Source: Dugong dugon
Taxonomy: Eukaryota > Chordata > Mammalia > Sirenia > Dugongidae
Direction: 5' to 3'
DNA: 64,000 nucleotides
Assembly (NCBI GenBank): GCA_030035585.1
Contig: CM057475.1
Span: 4,969,501 to 5,033,500, forward strand
Made by a program: the position numbers and the translations under genes
Part shown: piece by piece, positions 22,925 to 33,783 of the stretch
Layout of the letters: each line of letters starts with the position of its first letter
Numbering within the stretch: the first letter of the stretch is position 1
The notes under the pieces: model-generated
What the model saw: only the letters and a program-made list of their open reading frames with translations
Database searches by the model: none
What the model was told of the DNA's origin: nothing

Positions 22925-23096
22925 AAATCAAACAAAACTTGTTGCCATTGAGTCAATTCTGACTCAGAGTGACCCTATAAAACAGAGTAGAACTGCCCCA
23001 TAGGGTTTCCAAGTGGAGACTGGTGGATCTGAACTGCCAGCTTTTTTGCTTAGCAGCCGAACTCTTAAAACACTGTGACACAGGGCTCCAAACACC
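22925..23096 (-). mobile_element. AfroSINE in the L1 C 3' UTR
   Basis: Complement of the SINE: 'gttgccattgagtcaattc', 'gtgaccctataaaacagag', 'ctgccccatagggtttcc', 'gctgctaa' counterpart 'ttagcagccgaactctt', and head 'acactgtgacacagggctcc'. L1 3' UTR text continues on both sides. Confidence 0.88.
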
Positions 23097-23300
23097 AAAG
23101 ACACAAGGGAAATTCTAGTTCAAAGGACTAATGAACCACAAGTACCACAGCCTCCAACAGCCTGAGACCAGAAAAACTAGATGGTGCCTGGCTACCACCA
23201 CCAACCGCTCTGACAGGGATCACGATACAGGGTCCTGGACAGAGTGGGAGCAAAATATAGAACAAAATTCAAATTCACAAAATAAATAAATAAAGACCAG

Positions 23301-23313
23301 ACTTACTGGTCTG
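23301..23313. repeat. Left target-site duplication of L1 D
   Basis: acttactggtctg here and atttactggtctg at 27,825-27,837: 12 of 13 match. Both are the L1 C 3' UTR sequence. Confidence 0.75.
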
Positions 23314-24813
23314 GGAGGAACCAACATGGTGCTATAGATAGAAGCACATGCTGTCCCTTTGCAGCAAAGACCTGAAAAACTAAGTATAATAGATACAAAC
23401 ATCAATCCTGGAACCCAAAGTACCAAATGAAGGGATAAAGAACACAATCAAGCACCAAATGGAAGAAGAAACTGACAGAGAACAGAGAATGAGGAGAGCT
23501 ACAGAGTGGAAGTCCCCTACCAGTTAACGCAGCAGGGATTCACCATCTTGGACTACAGCTACAAAGGAATGAGGAGTACATGAAGGCAACTTCATGGAGT
23601 TCCCAACAAGAGACAGAGCACCTGGTAACAGGGATGTGCACTTTCCCACCCACATCCTTCTTCCCTGTACAAGGCCCCCACAGATTTCCAGTGAGACACG
23701 GTTGCTTGACCAGAGAAACACCAGCCCACTGTCACGTGTATTTACCATCTTGGACCTCAGCCACCAAGAATCAAGGACAGGGAGTATGGGAAGGCAACTT
23801 CATGGAGTTCCCAACAGGAGACAGAGCACCCAGTAACCAGGGATACACACTTTCCCACCCCTCACCCTTCTTCCCTGTACAAGGGGTCCACCACCTTCCA
23901 ACAGGCCACAGCCATTCAGTCAGAGGGACACCAGCTCACTGCTGCCCGTGTTTGCCCTGCCCTCACTGGCTGGCTCCTTCCGTGCCATTTTTTGTTTCTT
24001 TTATTATTACTATTATTTTTGTTTCTTTTTGTTTTTTGTTGTTGCTGCTGTTGTTTTTTTTTTTTATTTGTTTTGTTTTGTTGTTTCTTCTCTCTCCTTT
24101 TCTTCCTTTCCTTTCTCCCACCCAGCTATCCCTGTGTGCTGTCCCCTCCCCTTCTTGACAGGCTGTGTCACACCACTCTGCTAGAGAGCCACCAAGCATA
24201 GCATCCTGAGTCCATACCACTGCCACCAACAGGCTCCACCAGCACATGCCTCACTGGGTCTGCCCCAGCCCCAACAGCCAAATCCTACTCTGCTGCCATT
24301 TTTTTTCCTTTTCTTTTTTTCCTCCTTTCTTTTTCTCTTCTTTTCTTCTTCTTTTTTCTTTTTTTGCTTTTGTTTCTCTCTCTTCGTCTCACCCACTTAG
24401 CTCTGCATATCACATCCTGTCCATTCTCTACTGCCAATCTGCACTAAGCACTGAGCACCACACCCCCGAGTGACACCAATGCGGTTTCCTAGACCTTGCC
24501 CTGAACTGCCCCCTAGCCTCGCCCCATCAGCCCCAGTTCATGCTGCAAATGACCCATCCCCACCCATCCCTCCTTCCACTGGACCTGCCCTGCTGCACCA
24601 TAGCTGAGCGACTGGCCCTGCCCACCTGGACAAGGTGGTGAGAAGTGTCATGCAGGCAACAAAATACACCCAGACCGCCTGCCTAGATATAACTAAATAA
24701 AACAAAAAAGGAAGAGTAAATAACCAAATCTACAATCAATAAACAAAGAAAATAATTCCTGAATGTTCCAGAGACAGCAGACAATATCAAAACATATTTT
24801 AAGAAAAGACAGG

Positions 24814-25831
24814 ATGGCTCCAGAAAATGACCAAAACCAAACATCAGATTATGTTCCAGTAGAAAAAAAGACACTGAAACTACCTGATAGGGAATTCAAA
24901 CTCTAATATCCAGGGCTCTCCAAGAGATGAAGGAAAATGCAGACAAAAATAAGGAAAAAAATAGAATCATGGAAAATACAAACATAATTAGAGAAAACAC
25001 AGACAAAACAATGGAAGAATTCAAGAAAATAATACAAGAACAAAATGTCAAAATAAATAAACAACTAGAAATCACACAAAAACAGCAATTAGAAATTCAA
25101 AAGATAAACAACAAGATATCAGAAATGGACAGTGCAACAGAAGGTTTTAGGACCAAATTTGAAATGGAAGACAGGATTAGCTAAATTGAAAATAAGCCCG
25201 TGGATACCATTTTGAGGAAAAATCAGAGAAAAGAATGAAGAAACCCTGAGAACGATGTGGGATACAATCAAAAGCAAAAATTTGTATGTGATCAGAGTTC
25301 CACAAAAGGAGGAGAAAAAGGAAAACACAGGGAGGACCATTGAAGATTTGCTGAGAGAATATTTCCCTAATATGAAAGATGAAAAGTTGATCATCCAAGA
25401 AGTTTAATAAACCCCATATAGGATAGACCTCAAAAGAAAATCACCAAGACATATCATAATCACACTTGCTAAAACCAAAGACAAACAAAGAATCCTGAGA
25501 GCAGCTCAAGAAAAATAAGAAGTCACATACAAAGGGGAAACAATAAGACAAAGCTCTGATTATTTGGCAGAAACCATGCAGGCAAGAAGGCAATGGGCTG
25601 ACATATATAAAACCTTGAAAATAAAAAAAAAAATTGCCAACAATAATACATCCTGCAAAACTCTCATTCAAATATGATGGCAAAATTGGGACATTTCCAG
25701 GTAAACAGAAATTAAGGGGAAATGTAAAAACGACACCAGATTTACAAGAATTATTAAAGGGAGTCCTTCCGTTAGAGAGCCAACAATCTGAATCTAGGAC
25801 ATGGGACAGAATCAGCCAGATACAAACCTAG
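24814..25831 (+). pseudogene. L1 D ORF1, broken
   Basis: ATG at 24,814, stop at 25,829. The N-terminal coiled coil is open at 24,927-25,184 and carries KENADKNKEKNRIMEN and QKQQLEIQKI. The RNA-binding C-terminal half follows (25,260-25,640), and the final basic segment ends ISQIQT. Frameshifts and stops near 24,905, 25,185 and 25,385 and in an A-run at 25,622-25,633 break it. It would be an L1 RNA-binding protein of about 340 residues. Confidence 0.8.
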
Positions 25832-26231
25832 GTAATGAATTCTCAAGGATAAAACAGAACTAAAAGATTTACAACAGGGAATCAGAGAGGTCTATCTGTA
25901 AATGACAACAATATCAGAACAATAAAAGATGGAATAAAAGATATAGGCAGAGAACTTTCAAACGCAGAGGAAGTCAAGGTGATATCAAGTAATAAAAGAC
26001 TGGTTCAAACTTAGGAAGACAGGGGTAAATTTCAAGGTAACCACAAAGAAAATTAACAAACCTACTTTTCAAAATAAAAAATATATATATAAAGTCCCAG
26101 TAAACACAAAGTCTACAATAATGAAAGAAACGGGAAAAAAAAAAATCCACAAACAAAAGGAATTCAGCACAGAAGAGTAAGAGGAACAAAGAAAACATCA
26201 GTTCCACAAAAAAAAAAAAAAACCCTACAAA

Positions 26232-27815
26232 ATGACAGCAATAGACTCACATCTATCAATAATCACGTTGAAAAATAAATGGCTTAAATGCACCCAGAAA
26301 GAGACTGACGGTGATATAAAAGATTTAAAAACAGTACCCATCAATATGCTGTTTACAAGAGACACACCTTAGAAATGAAGACATAAATATATTAAAAATC
26401 AAAAGATGGAAAAAATATATCAAGCAAACAGCAACAAAAAAAGAGTAGGCATGACAACACTAATCTCAGATAAAATAGACTTTAAAATAAAATCCACCAT
26501 AAAAGACAAGAAAAGACATTATATAATGATTAAAGGGACAATCCACCATGAGGACATAACCATAATAAATATCTACACACCAAATGAGAGAGCTCCATGA
26601 TACATAAAACAAACTCTAAGAGCACTGAAAAGAGAAATTGAAAGTTCCACAATAATAGTAGGAGACTTCAACACACTACTCTCCATAAAGGACAGAACAT
26701 CTAGATGGAAACTCTACAAAGATACAGAAGATCTACAGACCAACCAACTTGACCTCATAGAGTGTTCTGTATGAACCTCCACCCAATAGCAGCAAAGTAT
26801 ACATTCTTTTCCAATGCACAAGGAACGTTCTCCAGAATAGACTACATCTTAGGCCACAAAGCAACCCTCAACAAAATCCAAAACATTGAGATAATACAAG
26901 GCATCTTCTCTGATCATGATACCATCAAACTAGAAATTAATAACAGGAAGAGCAGGGGAAAAAATCAAATACATGGAAACTGAATAATATCTTGCTTAAA
27001 AACAATAGGTAATAGAAGAAATCAAAGATGGAATCAAAAATTCCTAGAATCAAATGAGAACAAAAACACATCATACCAAAACATTTGGGACACAGCATAG
27101 GCAGCGCTCAGAGGTCAATTTATAGCAACAAATGCACAAATCAAAAAAAGAAGAAAGGGACAAAATGAAAACGTTTGCAATACAACTCAAAGAGAAAGAG
27201 AACAACAAAAGTAGCTCACAGCCACCAGAAGAAAGGAAATAATAGAGATCAGAGCAGAAATAAATGAAACAGAGAATAGAAAAACAATAGAAAGAACCAA
27301 CAAAACCAAAAGTTGGTTCTTTGAAAAGATCAACAAAATCAACAAATTATTGGACAAATTGACAAAAGAAAAACAGCAGAGGAGGCAAATAACTCAAATA
27401 AGAAATGAAATGGGGGACATTACAACAGACCTAACTGAAATAAAAAGAATCATAACAGAGTACTATGAAAAACTATACTCCAACAAATTTGAAAACCTAG
27501 AGGAAATGGATAAATTTCTAGAAACACACTACCTACCTAAACTAACACAAACTGAAGTCAAAAATCTGAACAGACTCATAACAAGAGAAGAGATTGAAAA
27601 TGTAATTTAAAAAAAACTTCCAACAACAACAACAACAAAAAGCCCTGGCACAGATGGCTTCACTGGAGAATTCTACTAAACATTCAGAAAAAATCTTGCA
27701 CCAGTACTACTCAAACTATTTTAGAACATAGAAAAGGGAGGGATACTTCTGAATTCATTTTATGAAACCCTGATACCAAAACCAGGCAACGACACCACAA
27801 AAAAAAAAGAAAAAG
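26232..27815 (+). pseudogene. L1 D ORF2, endonuclease and start of RT, broken
   Basis: ATG at 26,232. Endonuclease landmarks: IIVGDFNT-like at about 26,660, [22 protein letters not shown] at 26,792-26,857, and a SDHDT block where related copies have SDHNA (about 26,910). The linker before RT is open at 27,350-27,610 ([19 protein letters not shown]). Stops or frameshifts occur near 26,600, 26,770 and 26,984 and after 27,607. An expanded caa repeat lies at 27,620-27,638. The frame ends at the element's internal A-tract before the RT palm. Confidence 0.78.
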
Positions 27816-28225
27816 AAAATTACAATTTACTGGTCTGAAAGAGATTGGAGGAACCCTGAGACTATGGTTCCCTGGCACCCTTTTAACTCAGCACTGATGT
27901 CATTCCAGAAGATCAGCCAAAGGTTAGACAGGCCTATAAAACAAACAATAGCACATGTGAGCAATGTGCTTCTTAATTCAATCATGTACACGGACCAAAT
28001 GGGCACACCTGCCCAGAAACAAAGACAAGAAGTAAGAAATGGACAGGAAAATGGGACAAATGGAAATGGAGAACTTGGGGTGGAGAAAGGGAGAGTGTTG
28101 GCATGTCATGGGGATTGCAACCAATGTCACAAAACAATTTTTGTATTAATTGTTGAGTAAGAAACTAATTCACTCTGTAAACTTTCACCTAAAGCACAAT
28201 AAAAAGAAAAGAAAAATGAAGCCCT

Positions 28226-28384
28226 AATGCATGTTACAAAATGGATGAACCTTGGAAACATTATGCTGAGTGAAATAAGTCAATCACAAAAGGACAAAAA
28301 TTGTGTAATTTCACCTATATGAATAACAAGAATAGGCAAATGTATAGAGACCAAAATTTATTAGTGGTTACTAGGAACAGGAGT
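28226..28384 (+). mobile_element. L1M 3' fragment, right of L1 C
   Basis: Old L1 3' end text: 'acaaaatggatgaaccttgg', 'acattatgctgagtgaaat', 'aagtcaatcacaaaaggac'. It is colinear with 22,095-22,122 once L1 C is removed, and it resumes at 31,656 beyond the RTE and SINE. Confidence 0.7.
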
Positions 28385-31300
28385 TCTGCTGCTATTCATA
28401 AGGTTTTCACTGGCTGTTTCTTCTCAGAAGTAGATTGCCAGCTCCTTCTTCCTAGTCTTAGTCTGGAAGCTCAGCTGAAATCTGTCCAAGGGTGACCCTG
28501 CTAGTATCTGAATACCAGTGGCATAGCTTCCAGCATCACAGCAACAAGGAAGCCTCCACAGTAGGACAAACTGACAGACAAGTGGGAAGAAACAGCTGCA
28601 AACATCCATCAATAATCGGGATGTGGAATGTATGAAGTATGAGTCTAGGAAAATTGGAGAAATGACATGGAACGCACAAACATCGATATCCTAGGCATTA
28701 GTGAGCCGAAATGAACCGCTATTGGCCATTTTGAACCAGACAATCATATGGTCTACTATGCCAGGAATGCCATCTTGAAAAGGGATGACGTTGCATTCAT
28801 CGTCAAAAAGAACGTTTCAAGATCTATCCTAAAGTACAACGCCATCAGTGATAGGATAATGTCCGTATGCCTACAAGGAAGACCAGTTAATATGACTATT
28901 ACATTATTCAAATTTACACACCAACCACCAAGGCCAAAGATGAAGAAATTGAAGATTTTTTTCCAGCCCCCGCAGTCTGAAATTGATCGGACATGCAATC
29001 AGGATGCATTGATATTTACTGGTGATTGGAATGCGAAAGTTGGAAAGAAAGAAGAAGGATCAGTAGTTGGAAAATATGGCCTTGGTGATAGAAACGATGC
29101 CGGAGATCACATGACAGAATTTTGCAAGACCAACGACTTCTTCATGGCAAATACTTTTTTCACCAACATGAACGGCGACTATACACATGGACCTCACCAG
29201 ATGGAATACACAGGAATGAAATCGACTACGTCTGTGGAAAGAGACAATGGAAAAGCTCAAGATCATTAGTCAGAACAAGGCCAGGGGCTGACTTCAGAAC
29301 AGACTATCAATTGCTCATATGCAAGTTCAAGTTGAAATTGAAGAAAATTAGAACAAGTCCACGAGAGCCAAAGTAGGACCCTGAGTATATCCCACCTGAA
29401 TTTAGAGACCATCTCAAGAATAGATTTGATGCGTTGAACACTAATGACCAAAGACCAAACGTGCTGTGAAATAACATCAAGGACATCATACATGAAGAAA
29501 GCAAGAGGTCATTAAAAAGACAGGTAAGAAAGAAAAGACCAAAACATATGTCAGAAGAGACTCTGAAACTTGCTCTTGAACGTGGAGTGGCTAAAGCAAA
29601 AGGAAGAAATGATGAAGTAAAAGAACTGAACAAAAGATTTCAAAGGGCGGCTAGAGAAGACAAAGTAAATTATTATAATGACAAGTGCAAAGAGCTGGAG
29701 ATAGAAAAGCAAAAGGGAAGAACATGCTCGGCATTTGTCAAGCTGAAAAAACTGAAGAAAAAATTCAAGCCTCAAGTTGCAATAGTGAAGGATTCTATGG
29801 GGAAAATATTAAATGACACAGGAAGAATCAAAAGAAAATGGAAGGAATACATGGAGTCATTATACCAAAAAAAATTGGTAGACGTTCAACCTTTTCAAGA
29901 GGTAGCATATTAGCAGGAACTGAAGGAAGAAGTCCAAGCTTCACTGAAGGCATTGGTGAAAAACAAGTCTCCAGGAATTGATGGAACATCAATTGAGATG
30001 TTTCAACAAATGAATGCAGCGCTGAAGTGCTCCCTCATCTATGAAATTTGGAAAACAGCTACCTGGCCAACTGACTGGAAGAGATCCACATTTATGCCTA
30101 TTCCAAAGAAAAGTGATTCAACCAAACACAGAAATTATCAAGCAATATCATTAATATCACATGTAAGTAAAGTTTGCTGAAGATCATTCAAAAGCGGCTG
30201 CAGCAGTATATGGGCAGGGAACTGCCAGAAATTCAGGTCAGATTCAGAAGAGGATGTGGAACGAGGGATGCCATTGCTGATGTCAGATGGATCCTGGCTG
30301 AAAGCAGAGAATACTAGAAAAATATTTACCTGTGTTTTATTGACTATGCAAAGGCATTCGACTGTGTGGATCATAACAAATTACGGATAACATTGCGAAG
30401 AATGGGATTTCCAGAACGCTTAATTGTGCTCAGGAAGAACATGTACATAGATCAAGAGGCAGTTGTTTGGACAGAACAACGGGCTACTGCATGGTTTAAA
30501 GTCAGGAAAGGTGTGTATCGGGGTTGTATCCTTTCATCATACTTATTCAATCTGTATGCTGAGCAAATAATCCGAGAAGCTGGACTATATGAAGAATGGG
30601 ACATCAGGATTGGAGGAAGACTTATTAACAACCTGCGTTATGCAAATGACACAACCTTGCTTGCTGAAAGTCAAGAGGACTTGAAGCACTTACTGATGAA
30701 GATCAAAGACCACAGCCTTCAGTATGGATTACACTTCAACATAAAGAAAACAAAAATCCTCGCAACTGAACCACTAAGCAACATCATGATAAACAGAGAA
30801 AAGATTGAAGTTGTCAAGGATTTCATTTTACTTGGATCCACAATCAACACCCATGGAAGTAGCAGTCAAGAAATCAAAAGATGCATTGCATTGGGCAAAT
30901 CTGCTGCAAAAGACCTGTTTAAAATGTTGAAAAGCAAAGATGTCACCTTGAAGACTAAGGTGTGCCTCACCCAAGCCATGGTATTTTCAATCGCATCATA
31001 TGCATGGAAAAGCTGGACAATGAAGAAGGAAGACTGAAGAAGAATTGATGCCTTTGAATTGTGGTGTTGGTGAAGAATATTGAATATATCATGGACTGCC
31101 AAAAGAATGTACAAATCTGTCTTGGAAGAAGTACAACCAGAATGCCCCTTAGACGCAAGGATGGCAAGACTACATGTTACATACTTTGGACATGTTTTCA
31201 GGAGAGATCAGTCCCTGGAGAAGGACATCATGCTTGGTAAAGTACAGGGTCAGAGAAAAAGAGGAGGAACCTCAATGATGGATTGACGCAGTGGCTGCAA

Positions 31301-31436
31301 CAATGGGCTTAAGCATAACAAGGATTGTGAGCATGGTGAAGGACCGGGCAGTGTTTCGTTTTGTGGTACATAGGATCGCTATGTGTCAGAACCGACTTGA
31401 CAGCATTTGACAACAGCACCAACAGGAACAGGACTG
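28385..31436 (+). mobile_element. RTE-type LINE, copy 1
   Basis: A roughly 3-kb non-LTR element with a short 5' region, one ORF holding AP endonuclease and reverse transcriptase, and a 3' tail near 31,370 (ataggatcgctatgtgtcag, cgacttgacagc) that matches the AfroSINE 3' end. It lies inside an L1M 3' fragment. I could not identify a clear target duplication, so the ends are approximate. Confidence 0.85.
28607..31300 (+). pseudogene. RTE ORF: AP endonuclease plus reverse transcriptase, broken
   Basis: The endonuclease part is open at 28,748-29,269. It includes VAFIVKKNVSRSILKYNAIS and TGDWNAKVGKK, a typical AP-endonuclease 'GDxN' motif. The linker is open at 29,548-29,913 (KSPGIDG follows at 29,960). 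The RT is open at 30,366-31,037, with 'YRGCILSSYLFNLYAEQI' and the catalytic region RYANDTTLLAE, where the first of the two expected aspartates is asparagine. The C-terminal part ends near 31,300. Stops near 29,374, 29,468, 29,911, 30,178 and 31,035 break the frame. Confidence 0.82.
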
Positions 31437-31655
31437 GAGCCCTAGTAGCACAGTGGTTAAGCGATCAGCTGCTAATCAAAAGGTCGGCAGTTTCAACTCA
31501 CCAGCCGCTCCATGGGAGAAAGATGTGACAGTCTGCTTCCACAAAGATTACAGCCTTGAAAACTCTACGGGACAGTTCTACTCTGTCCTATAGCGTTGTA
31601 ATGTGTCAGAATCGACTTGACAGCAATGGCAACAGGTTTTATTTTATTTTATTTT
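31437..31655 (+). mobile_element. AfroSINE, plus strand, directly after the RTE
   Basis: Head ggagccctagtagcacagtgg, box-B-like 'ggtcggcagtttcaactc', middle 'gtctgcttccacaaagatt', tail 'cgacttgacagcaatggcaac', then a T/A-rich end. It is a good reference copy for the full-length form (about 215 bp). Confidence 0.92.
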
Positions 31656-31870
31656 TTTGTTTTAGGAAACGGAGGGAGAGGGTAATGGAGAGTCATTGTT
31701 TAGGAAGCAGTGAGTTTCTGTTTATGGTGATGGGACGTTTGGCAATGATTATGGGAGATCGATGCACAAGATGATTAATATAATTGAAGACACTAAACTG
31801 TACACCTGGAAAAAGTTGAATTGGCAAATGTTGTATTATATATAGGTTTCAACAATAAAAAAAGTTTTGA
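31656..31870 (+). mobile_element. L1M 3' end, distal piece
   Basis: Typical L1M terminal text: 'cagtgagtttctgtttatgg', 'taaactgtacacctggaaaaag', 'caaatgttgtattatata', 'caacaataaaaaaa'. It completes the fragment seen at 22,095 and 28,226. Confidence 0.7.
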
Positions 31871-32022
31871 TTTAAAAAAAGTCAAAGAATAAAAAGACAT
31901 TAGGTACAGAGAAACAAAGATAAGTATGACAGGAGACTTCCTTTCATAATCAATGGAAGTGGTAAGATAATAAAACAACATCTTTAAAGTACTGAAAGAA
32001 AAAGAAAACTGTCAATGTAGAT
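31871..32022 (+). mobile_element. Ancient L1M host, ORF1 piece 3
   Basis: L1M ORF1 C-terminal text: 'gagaaacaaagataagtatgac', 'acatctttaaagtactgaaag', 'aactgtcaatgtagatttta'. It continues at 32,369 after the SINE pair. Confidence 0.7.
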
Positions 32023-32368
32023 TTTATACCAAAACCATTGCTGTCGAGTCGATTCCCACTTAAAGCGACCCCATAGGACAGAGGGAGCCCTGGTGGCACA
32101 GTTGTTCGGAGTTCGGCTGATAAACAAAAGGTCAGCAGTTCGAACACACCAGCTGCTCTTTGGAAATACTATGGGACAGTTCTACGCTGTCCAAAAGGGT
32201 CATCAGCAACAGGATAGGACAGAGTAGAACTGCCCCATAGGGTTTGCAAGTCTGTAATCTTTATGGGAGCAAACTGCCATATCCTTCTCCCATGGAACAG
32301 CTGGTGGGTTCAAACTGACTTTCCAATTAACAGCCAAGCATTTAACCATTTTGCCACCAGGGGTCCTG
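32023..32368 (-). mobile_element. AfroSINE (outer copy), split by another AfroSINE
   Basis: Minus-strand SINE: 'aaaaccattgctgtcgagtc' at the left and 'aaccattttgccaccaggggtcc' at the right. It is interrupted at 32,084-32,213 by a plus-strand copy. The L1M text 'tagattttatacc / tagaattttatatcc' on its two sides looks like its own target duplication. Confidence 0.88.
32084..32213 (+). mobile_element. AfroSINE (inner copy), truncated, nested
   Basis: Head ggagccctggtggcacagttg. The tail is shortened to 'aaagggtcatcagcaacagg'. Flanked by an exact 11-bp duplication ataggacagag (32,073-32,083 and 32,214-32,224) made from the outer SINE. Confidence 0.9.
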
Positions 32369-32525
32369 TAGAATTTTATATCCAGCAAAAATATCTTTCA
32401 AAAATTATAGTGAAAAAATATTTTATAAATATAAAAGTTGAAATAATTATCACCAGCATTTGTATCAAATTCACTACAAAAAATGTTAAAGGATGTTCTT
32501 CCACATTCAGAAGGAAAATGTTGGG
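32369..32525 (+). mobile_element. Ancient L1M host, ORF1 end
   Basis: 'atatccagcaaaaatatctttc', 'acaaaaaatgttaaaggatg', 'ccacattcagaaggaaaat' match the end of L1M ORF1. Confidence 0.72.
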
Positions 32526-32526
32526 C

Positions 32527-32999
32527 TGCCTTGACATATGGTAAAATTGGGAGGGCCTCAAATGGCTTAACCACAAGTTTCCCTCCTCACTCTGCTCCCA
32601 CAGATTAGGTCCCCTAGCTAAATAACCCTTCTTATCAAGGAACTATGCACTGTTCCTGATTATCGCTGAGCTGTGAGTTTCAGTTCCCTGCTAGCCTGCA
32701 GAATTACTTAAAGTCAATCACAACATCTCATGGGAACCAAGGAGCATCTCATCTTCCTGATACTATAAAGCCTTCCTCCCACTCCCCTGGTTGATCACTC
32801 TCTTCCCTAGTGCAACCCTGGTATGGCCCTGCATGTGACCCTGGGGCTGTGAGTATAGATGACTAATAAATTGCCATCTACCTCATCTGTCTTATACTGG
32901 GTGTTGTGTGTTCAGTCATCGCCATAACCATAAGGTGGAAATCCCTCTCTCACCAATGGGGTGAATAAGACGTGATTGATTGAAACTCTTATTACAACC
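32527..32999 (+). mobile_element. Possible solo LTR of class I type
   Basis: Starts tgccttgac. Contains a TATA-like tataaagcc at 32,764 and a polyadenylation-like aataaattgcc near 32,866, followed by a GT-rich stretch (ttgtgtgttcagtc). That is the usual U3-R-U5 order. The right edge is uncertain, and no internal region is present. Confidence 0.5.
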
Positions 33000-33265
33000 A
33001 AAAAAAATTTTTTTGAAAAATAACAAAGTTGAAAGATTATTCTTTATCACCCAGCTGTAACCCTTACTTCAAGAATTATTGTAAAGCTACAATAATCAAG
33101 ACGATGTGCTATTGGTGAAAAGATAGATACATAAGCCAATGGAATGGAATAGAGAGTCCAGAAATAGATCAGCATACATAGAGTAAATTGATTTTGAACA
33201 AAGGTGCAATGGAATTTCAACGGATAAAAAATAGCCTTTTCAGCAAATAGTTCTGAAAAACTTGG
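33000..33265 (+). mobile_element. Ancient L1M host, ORF2 piece
   Basis: ORF2 text 'gtaaagctacaataatcaag', 'aagccaatggaatggaatag' runs directly into 'ctgaaaaacttgg', and the same L1 reading resumes at 44,636 (atatctgtatgcaaaga). The RT region that should precede it is missing. Confidence 0.7.
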
Positions 33266-33742
33266 TGTGATGGTTAAGATCGTGTGTCAGCTTGGCTGGG
33301 CCATAATTCTCAGTGTTTTAATGTAATCACTCCCATGATTGAATATACTGTGAGTAGCCAATCAGATGAAAGGGAGTCTCCTTGGGGGTGTGGCCCGCGT
33401 CTGAATATAAGCAGGCGTTCTGGCTTTTTGCTCTCTCTGGATCCTGCAGTTGCCTCCTGTTGTCTCATCTCTGGTTCTTGGGACTTGAGCTGTCAGTTTA
33501 CCTGCCGAACCTGGGATTCGTCGATCTGCACAGCCTGTGAGAGGGAGCCCTGCTCTCCGACCTGCCGATCTTGGGCTGGCCAGCTTCTGTGGATGTGTGA
33601 CTTGGGAGAGGCCTCTACCCTGATCCACGGACTTGGGACGTTCTAGCCTCTACAATCACGTTTCCTTAATATAAATTTCTCTATATGTATATATTTATAC
33701 ACTTTATTTGTTTTGCTTCTCTAGAGAACACAGCCTAAGACA
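33266..33742 (+). repeat. 5' LTR of ERV-L provirus 1
   Basis: Begins tgtgatggtt and ends cctaagaca. A CCAAT box lies at 33,358 and a TATA-like atataa at 33,405. It is a 477-bp partner of 44,153-44,630. Confidence 0.9.
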
Positions 33743-33744
33743 TT

Positions 33745-33759
33745 TGGTACCAGGAATGG
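33745..33759 (+). other. Primer binding site, tRNA-Leu type
   Basis: tggtaccaggaatgg sits 2 bp past the LTR. It complements the 3' end of a mammalian tRNA-Leu with one mismatch, as expected for ERV-L. Confidence 0.75.
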
Positions 33760-33783
33760 TTCTAGAGAAACAAAACTGTAAAG

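Larger units (their letters stand above)
23314..27824 (+). mobile_element. L1 'D': 5'-complete, 3'-truncated LINE-1
   Basis: Starts ggaggaaccaacatggtgc, then a 1.5-kb 5' UTR, ORF1, and ORF2 as far as the fingers of the RT. It ends at an A-rich tract (caaaaaaaaaagaaaaagaaaa) that is internal ORF2 sequence in L1 E (near 36,696). A 13-bp target duplication directly follows. No L1 3' UTR of its own exists. It is the second L1 in this window with this structure. Confidence 0.85.
22123..28208 (+). mobile_element. L1 'C': 5'-truncated LINE-1 3' end, interrupted
   Basis: Starts in the last part of ORF2 (tggaaaactctatggtgtttcc, aligning to about 38,585 of L1 E) and continues through the 3' UTR to an A-rich tail at 28,195-28,208. 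It is split by an AfroSINE (22,925-23,096) and by L1 D (23,314-27,824). Its own sequence resumes at 27,838 with the same 3' UTR text found in L1 B near 18,560. A partial local duplication of the 'caacagatgaat' block lies near 22,310-22,370. Confidence 0.85.

Noticed and set aside
23580-24158. 192-codon plus-strand open frame
   Set aside because: It lies in the L1 D 5' UTR. The Phe-rich end is a T-run artefact, and the aligned region in other copies is not open.
33284-33646. 120-codon frame present in both LTRs of provirus 1 (also 44,171-44,533)
   Set aside because: It is duplicated only because the LTRs are duplicated. There are no viral protein features in it.
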